Shown: one piece after another, positions 57,780-64,000 of the stretch
How the letters are laid out: each line of letters starts with the position of its first letter
Numbering within the stretch: position 1 is the first letter of the stretch
Assembly (NCBI GenBank): GCA_050084985.1
Contig: JBITNC010000001.1
Location: forward strand, 175,150,001-175,214,000
Source of the DNA: Nageia nagi
Taxonomy: Eukaryota > Pinophyta
Reading direction: 5' to 3'
DNA length: 64,000 bases
The notes under the pieces: generated by a model
Databases searched by the model: none
What the model was told of the DNA's origin: nothing
Seen by the model: only the letters and a program-made list of their open reading frames with translations
Program-made: the position numbers and the translations under genes

Positions 57780-58923
57780 ATAAATGAGCCTTTTGTATAT
57801 GCATAAACATAGCATACATATCTATCAAAGCACTCATCATAAAGATATCTAGTGCAACACCACTTCATTACATTCCCTCAAAAAACTATAAAGCCTTCTT
57901 ATAAAAATCATTTTGTATATACCTTGCAATCATTGTAGTCCATGAGATGGTGTCTCTCTACTATATATCCCACATTTTGCATACATGCCTATCTAGTTTG
58001 TTATCATAATTGGATGCAAAAAGCACATCTAGTTATTTTTCCATGAATGTCTATGCTCCATTTTAAAGTTGTAAGAGTTGCATATACATGAAAAATACTT
58101 GCAAAGGTTATTAAATATAGTATGAAACCAATTAATTTTATTTTCTAAAAATACTTGATACCCTCTAAAATATTCTCATTCTATGCATATCTTGTGATCA
58201 TTATATTCCATAATATTATGTTTCTTTGCTAGATTTTCTCAAATAGTAAATGAGCCTTCCATATGTGACCAAACTTAGCATACATGTTGATCAGAGCAAT
58301 CATTATAACAACATGTGATGTAGCACCAATTCATTGCATTCTCTTAGAAATTTCTAGAGCCTCCTCATTAAAACCATTCTACACATACCTTCATTATAGT
58401 TCATAAGATATTCTCTCTATTACATAGCCCATATTTTGTATACATGTCTATTAAGGTTGTTAGCATAATTGCATGCAAAACCCACATCTATTTATTTATC
58501 CATGAATGTCCATGCTCCATTTTAAAGCTGTAAGAGTTGCACATACTAGAAGAATACTTGCAAAGGTTATTGAACTTGGTTTGAAACTAATCAATTTCAT
58601 TTTCTAAAAATACCCAAGAGCCTAAAAAATGCTTATTTTGTGCATATCCTATGATCATTACATTCCTTGAGATTATATTTGTATGCTACATTTTGTTAAG
58701 TAATAATAAGCCTTTTGTATGTACCCAAACTTATCATACCCATTTATTAGATCACTTGAAATAAAAACATTACAAGGCAACACTACTTCATTGCATTCCC
58801 TGAAAAACCTCTAAATCCTCCTCATTAAAATCATTCTAAACATACCTTGTAATCATTACAATCCATGAGATGGTATCTCTCTACTACATACCCTACATTT
58901 TGCATGCATATTTATCAGGGTTA
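57780..58923 (-). pseudogene. Pentatricopeptide-repeat (PPR) pseudogene in 461-bp tandem units
   Basis: Minus-strand translations give PPR signatures in several places: RDTISWTTMIARYIQN (57958-57909), DIFMMSALIDMYA (~57845-57805), NIILWNIMITRYA (58230-58171), ALINMYAKFGHIWKAHLLFE (58302-58228) and TTLIDMYTKYG (~58465-58430). These are the forms of plant PLS-class proteins that act in organelle RNA editing and processing. The block CATGAGATGG..TCTCTCTACTA recurs at 57941, 58402 and 58864, so about two and a half units of ~461 bases, 154 codons, stand in tandem. Stops and frame changes are frequent. The 5' side is cut by an LTR-like sequence at 58924. Confidence 0.7.
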
Positions 58924-59630
58924 TGTTAGGTTTCAATATTTTCATATAAAATTTAAGCAATTAGTCCTCCTACTCCTTGGAAAAATAAGCAATAAGGCAA
59001 CTTATAAAAATAGTAAGTAAACATATATCAAAGAGATGCAAGAGATTAATATGGTTCACCCAATATTGGGCTACATCCACAAAGAATATTTCAACCCTTG
59101 TATTGCATTAATCTTCCAAGTACTCCAAGAAATACATCAACAAAATAACCTTGCTACAAAACCCTCCTTTGGAGTACAAGCATGACCTTTTTGTAAATCT
59201 TTGAAACCAAAAATATTAAAAATTGTAAACTTTAAGACATTTCAAGCTCACAAAACTACATTATATCCTCAATCCAAGCTCCTCAATTTATAGGAGAGCT
59301 ACCATCCCAATTTGATCCTAAAATGGTCAAGGAATTTATGGGATGATAAAGGACTGTTTAAAAAGAAATGATCTTTTAAAAATGCTTTCAAAAGATATGC
59401 TTTAAGAATACCACACTTATCTTTTTTAAAAATAGAAATGTAAAATAATTCACATAAGATAACATAGTAATTATAATGGCAAAACTCTTGCTTTATAGTA
59501 GGGGAAACATCCACTTTGAATCTCATAGATTCTATTATCTCTCTTAGTGAAATATTACAATAGCTCTCATATATGGATTCACATTACAAATCACTAGATG
59601 CATATGGCAATTTACAACCATGAGTGTAAC
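58924..59630 (-). repeat. Copia-like LTR remnant on the minus strand, inside the PPR tract
   Basis: Minus-strand GTGGATGTAGCCCAATATTG followed by GGTGAACCATATTAATCTC resembles the R-U5 region of many plant copia LTRs (GTGGAYGTAGGC...GAACCACGT). The 3' end would be CCTAACA (TGTTAGG at 58924 on the plus strand). A TATA box (CTATAAATTGAGG) lies at about 59300. The 5' limit is not clear and no target duplication was found. Confidence 0.45.
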
Positions 59631-59829
59631 ACATAATCTTATTACAAGATTAGTCTCTATTTGATCATCAATATTATTCATACTTTGTTCTATCAATTTT
59701 TTACCAAATAACATTCTACTTCAGTAAGTAAGACCATAATTGCAACTCCTTTATTTACTATTGGAATGTGGAATGTAGACTTGATAATATTTAGTTCTTG
59801 TGTATTATTTAAATACAAATAACAAATTA
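59631..59829 (+). other. No recognisable feature
   Basis: AT-rich sequence between two LTR-like stretches; no ORF of interest. Confidence 0.3.
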
Positions 59830-60441
59830 TAATGTTGTAGTTACCAAAGTAAAAAGAGATTAAAAATTACTTTTCCATAAAGTGGAAAGTATACTCTATG
59901 GATAAAAGAAGGAACAAACTATTATCCTACAACTACCTATAGCCTCAAACTCTATATAAGATAGCCAGGGGATAGAAAATGTATTGAAGAATTTAGTTGT
60001 AGACTAAATAGAGTAGTGGTTGTAGGATTAGAGTTAGTAGAGAATACTTATGGAGATCATGGAGAAATATTGGTAGAACATTCTCATAGATAGTTAGTTT
60101 ATTTTTGTAAGCATTATATAAATAGTGAAGTGTTGTGTAAGCATAGTAAGCAACTATTATTACACCATATTGAGCACATGGTGTTGATGTAAAGAGAGAT
60201 ACTACTGATATATTTTTACTACATAGTAATGGATTCATGGAGGAATTACAGTGGATGTACTCTCAAGTTGAGAGGAACCACTTCATATGTTAGTGTTAAC
60301 TTTGTATGATTGGTGTCTTTATATTTAGTGTAGTAAAATAGTTTATCTAGGTAAAATAAAATAATTATAGATATATTGTATACCACAATAGTACTATTGT
60401 TTATCTTGTTTCAAAGATCCATCAAGTGTTATCATATCTTG
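59830..60441 (+). repeat. Copia-like 5' LTR remnant with primer-binding site
   Basis: TGTTATCATATCTTG at 60427-60441 resembles the copia-type PBS TGGTATCAGAGCTTG. ATCA two bases before it (60421-60424) would end the LTR. A TATA-like CTATATAAGATAGCC lies near 59951. The LTR start, perhaps TGTTGTAGTTACC near 59834, is uncertain. No copia gag or pol follows. Confidence 0.4.
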
Positions 60442-61640
60442 TTCAAGATAGAAAGAGCTCCTACTGATGAGGTATTCCTAGACTCTTTTACTTTTTACAA
60501 TATTGATTTTTGAATTTGTAATACCATTATGTATTCATCATTTTTAAGTATAGCACTTGGAAGATTATATTATTTTATTTTCTTAACACTATGTTTAAGT
60601 TGTAGTCCTAGATTATCTTCTGATGTTCATTGTAACACACTAAACTCTCTCAATTATTGTTTTGAAAAGTTGCAATGATAGTCAACCACATAATCCATAA
60701 TGGAGAAGTCAACAACTCATTCACAGAATTTTTTTTTCTAGAATCTCTTTCCTATTCTCAATAAAATAATTTCTTTGCTGAATATAAAGAAATTTATTTC
60801 TTTTATACTTATTCTATTTATCAAAAACCTGTATAAGTCTATATTAATGGTTGTAATGGAAAAATGATTCTTATCTATATCTAATCTTATTTATATTTTC
60901 TAGGTGTTGCTATTTTAACATTTTGGGTATTCTTTTTGTTAAAAAAAAAGTCTTTCTTCTAGTCCAAAACTTGATGGGTATCTCTCCCATGATAATGAGA
61001 TTCAAGCTTACAACAATGGTTGCACACACAAACTTTTTAGTAAACTTTACCAGTAAATAATAAACTCTACTTAGAGTTCTTCTTTTGGAAAATATTTCTT
61101 CCTTTTAAAAAGTCTATTGAAGTTTACTAAAAGTTAGTCTTGTCACTAAAAAAATTATTATTGGTTGCAAACTATCCAAATAATATTATATATGGTATGT
61201 TCCATAAAAAAATATGTATCTAATATATATTTAAAAATCCAATTCTAGAATACCTTCGTAAGCTTTTCTCTTCTATCATTTAACAAAATTTTCTATTATA
61301 AATAGTTAGGACTTATAAATTTGACAAGAGAAAGTTGAAAGATAATAAAATAAGTATTTTTTTTTGTAAATGTATTTTCTTAGAATAATTTAAACATGAG
61401 CATTGCTAGAATATATTTAAAAAAGTGTTTACTTTATAAAGCATTGTTTTCTATTCTGGAAAGTTTGATTAGATTTTTATGTAGATCAGAAATGAAAATT
61501 TAATTAAACCTTATAGCTAGCTCCATTTAACCAATTAATAATTTGAATATTATATTATTAAATATTTGGTGAATATTAATGTTATATTACTAAATTTATA
61601 TTTTAAATGTTATATTACTAATTTATTCAAATATTAGTAA
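60442..61640 (+). other. AT-rich sequence without recognisable genes
   Basis: Homopolymer runs of T (60729-60737) and A (60941-60949). No frame with a motif on either strand. Confidence 0.35.
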
Positions 61641-61823
61641 TGTGAAAAGACCTCTTGTGCAGTGAAATCGACCCTTGTGCAATGAAAAGACCTCTTATGT
61701 AGTGAAACCAACCCTTGTGAGGTGAAAAGACCCCTTGTGTGGTGAAACCAACCCTTGTGAAGTGAAAAGACCCCTTTTATGGTGAAACCAACCCTTGTGC
61801 AGTGCAACTAATGCCTATGCAGT
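61641..61823 (+). repeat. Minisatellite of 20-bp units in alternating 40-bp order
   Basis: About nine units of 20 bases. Odd units follow GTGAAAAGACCCCTTGTGYR and even units GTGAAACCAACCCTTGTGNR, alternating strictly over at least eight units. The last one or two (GTGCAACTAATGCCTATGCA) have drifted. Unit length is not a multiple of three, so it is not a coding repeat. Confidence 0.9.
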
Positions 61824-62025
61824 GTAATTAAATCATTAAATAATACCTTAAGCAGATGAAATAGGCTTTATGCAATGAAAAATAAGTGTTATATGGTAGA
61901 AATAGACCATATTAAATTATTATTTTTTTTTTAAAATTGTACTTTTTGATTTAAAATTCAACAAAAAAGAATGGACTAAATCTGAGCTAAATCTCAAAAG
62001 ATAATTTAGTTTTATGATTACATTA
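61824..62025 (+). other. No recognisable feature
   Basis: AT-rich, with a T run at 61920-61931. It leads into the poly(T) that marks the LINE tail. Confidence 0.3.
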
Positions 62026-64000
62026 TTTTTTTTTTTGGATGAAAAGACTTTATATTAAATAAAATGCTTTATCATACAAAAGGGGCGGGTGGGATTGAGC
62101 ACACCCCGATCGTCACACTAGCTTGATAAAAAAGCTAGGAAGCAGAAACAAAATCATACATGATCCAAATATTCATCAAAAGAAAAATGTCTCGAAGCTT
62201 TATTAGATACCCAGACTAAAAACAAATATAAAAATGCACTACTGAGAGCTCTCCACTGATAAGTAAGTCAATCCACTGGAGGCCCATAGTTATGTGAGCA
62301 AGAAGCATCCTGAATCTAGTTGGGCAGTCTACTAGTAGAGCAAGGAGCATTGCACCAGTGATCCAACAAATTTCGTAAGTGCTGAACCTCAATATGTACC
62401 TTTTCTGTTTGATTAAAAATCTATAACAAACAATCATAAAAGACTATGTATTTCTCAGAAAGAGAGAATACAGAAGAAGCTTCTTATCTACCATAAATAA
62501 TGTCATTTCGAGTCTTCTAGAGGTGAAAAGGTATACTGAGACGAAAAATATGCCAAACTTCTTAAAGAGGTTCTGAGAAATGAAGAGGATCCCCCAACAG
62601 AGCATGAACCCAAGTGCACGGAGTAGACAGAAAAGGGTTAAAAAAAGAGAGAATCCATATCTAGGCATCATGAGCTTTGTCACATGACTAGAAAACATGC
62701 AAAAAATCTTTTGGTTGATTGCAGAATGCACATAGAGGGTTAGGAACACCTAGATATTTTCTTCGAATACCAATAGGAAGACCTTGATGTAACAAACTCC
62801 AACCAAGAAAACTTTATTTAGGCTCCAAGAAGGAAGACCAAACAACCTTAAATCTTAACTTCAAATGAGATTGAATAGAGAATAAATCCCATCGAACATT
62901 AAGAGTATCAGCCATAGGAACATGAGGAGAAAGCAAAAAGTAGCCCATATGAGACTTATATTTATTCATCTGAATTCATTTAGGCCAAACCCAATCTGAC
63001 CACTAGGGCTTTTGAAACTTCTTCCCAAGTTTAGTCCAGATAGATAGAGGAGTTCTGTCAATAAGATATTCAAAAGTATACTTATCATTTGCCTTGAGAT
63101 TATACAACTCTCGAAACTTATCCCAAGAGAACCAAGACCTGGTTTGAGGATCATACAGGTCCAAGAAAGAGTCAATTCCTTTGCGATGAAATCTGAGAGC
63201 TCTAATCCATTGAATTTGAGAAGGAAGTAACCCATTATCAATAATTATAGGGGACCACCATAGATTTAAAGAAGAGCAAGAAGCACCTACCTTTCTATCA
63301 CATCCTTTCCATGTCAACCATGGCTTTAAGGCCTCCCAAGCTTTCCATATACTCTTAACAACAAAAGAACCAGAAATTTTAAACTGCATAGGGGCAGTGA
63401 GAATTGTATGAAGATTCATTCCTTTCCAAACCCTTTTGCCAAGGGGAGTACCTGTTGATATGCAATGTCTGACTAGGATTTTCCAAGCCTCATCCCCTTC
63501 CAAAGCTCGAATAACCCATTTGGCACATAAAGTAATCCCTTGTTTTTCACAATTAAACATTCCCATACCTCCAGTGGATCTGGTCATGCAGCAAGAATCC
63601 CAAGCAACCCGATGGAAGCCTCTTTTTTGAGCATCTGAAGCCCAAATAAAATCCCTAAGCAGTCGATCAAGCCTATTATAGTAAGACTTAGCAGGCACCC
63701 AATAGGAGGAGTAATAGACATGGGTGGAAGCTAATATCTTGGAACAAATTTGAAATTTTCCTGCAAGGGAAAGTTTCTTTATGGACCAGTAGGCCAGCTT
63801 TTTTTCCACTTTTTGGACTACATCTTTCCATAGCTAAGTAGGCGAGGCTTCAAAAGCAAAGGGGATACCTAGAAACTTAAATGTTTCACCTGGTTGAATC
63901 CATTTCCATGAAAAATTAATAAGCCATTGAGGAATATCCTTAAAATATTATCTATAACAAGAAGTCTTATTCCATTGAATACTAGATCCAGAAGCTAAGC
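62026..64000 (-). mobile_element. L1-type LINE, 3' part (minus strand, runs off the window)
   Basis: T11 at 62026-62036 is the poly(A) tail in reverse complement. A short 3' untranslated part with GGGTGTGCTCAATCCCACCC and ORF2 sequence follow. The 5' part lies beyond the window. No target duplication can be seen because the other end is missing. Confidence 0.8.
62200..64000 (-). pseudogene. LINE ORF2 C-terminal part: end of RT domain and zf-RVT
   Basis: Minus-strand reading: GETFKFLGIPFAFEASP (~63890), then an open stretch 63809-63003 with KKLAYWSIKKLSLAGKFQIC, ASTHVYYSSYWVPAK, LDRLLRDFIWASD and HRVAWDSCC..STGGMGMFN, all typical of plant L1 ORF2 after the RT palm. The zf-RVT part reads GLPIGIRRKYLGVP and CAFCNQPKDFLHVF, then a stop and SC (~62770-62670), with the C-x2-C and H...C ligands present. 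Stops at 63003 and after suggest an inactive copy. ORF2 would nick target DNA and copy LINE RNA. Confidence 0.8.

Noticed and set aside
62444-62749. Minus-strand ORF of 101 residues in the LINE
   Set aside because: It is out of frame with the zf-RVT reading, which holds the conserved Cys and His.
63436-63630. Plus-strand ORF of 64 residues
   Set aside because: Complement of the LINE ORF2 frame.
1-64000. tRNA or rRNA genes
   Set aside because: I saw no stretch with the A and B box spacing and cloverleaf pairing, nor rRNA-like sequence; tRNA-like matches are only primer-binding sites.

Overview
This window is repeat-dense nuclear DNA of a seed plant with a large, AT-rich genome. The giant Tat-lineage Ty3/gypsy elements, strongly diverged LTRs and heavy nesting would suit a gymnosperm, but no sequence here proves that. 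I find no intact host gene and no RNA gene. Almost everything is transposable element in several layers, all in decay. The only host-like coding remnant is a broken pentatricopeptide-repeat (PPR) tract on the minus strand.

Layout. (1) 1-3203 and 20870-23975 are the two halves of an old plus-strand Tat element (A). It is split inside its integrase gene by element B (3204-20864), which is complete from LTR to LTR. B has 845/843-bp LTRs, a GGTAT target duplication, PBS, PPT, gag, protease, G-patch/linker, RT, two RNase H domains and integrase. Beyond pol it carries an extra sense ORF with an internal duplication (13911-15056) and a 720-codon antisense plant-mobile-domain (PMD) ORF (16940-19102). 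(2) 23270-29286 is element C, a relative of A that shares its left LTR with A and has lost most of pol by internal deletion. (3) 29287-31107 holds LTR-like remnants. (4) 31110-48741 is element D, a second large Tat element with roughly 1.8-kb LTRs that contain an AT-rich minisatellite. It also has an antisense PMD ORF, and a 583-bp retroposon-like insert sits in its 3' LTR. D lies inside a minus-strand LTR remnant (F). (5) 49229-54915 is element E, a gag-protease-only LTR element with a TGGCT target duplication. (6) 54921-64000 is a mosaic: an LTR-like fragment, a LINE ORF1 (DUF4283) remnant, the PPR pseudogene in 461-bp tandem units, two copia-like LTR remnants, a 20/40-bp minisatellite and the 3' end of an L1-type LINE that runs off the window on the minus strand.

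Working logic. In a live Tat element, gag and pol are transcribed from the 5' LTR, reverse transcription is primed at the PBS and PPT, and the integrase inserts the copy with a 5-bp duplication. B still shows every one of these parts, although its RT active site reads YVND and many in-frame stops interrupt it. Most of those stops are one C-to-T change from Gln or Arg codons, which fits deamination of methylated cytosine. The least explained parts are the extra ORF of B, the antisense PMD ORFs of B and D, and a short GACTC-type motif repeated in the LTRs, the leader and around the antisense ORF start of B. No sequence search was run; domain calls come from recognising motifs by eye.
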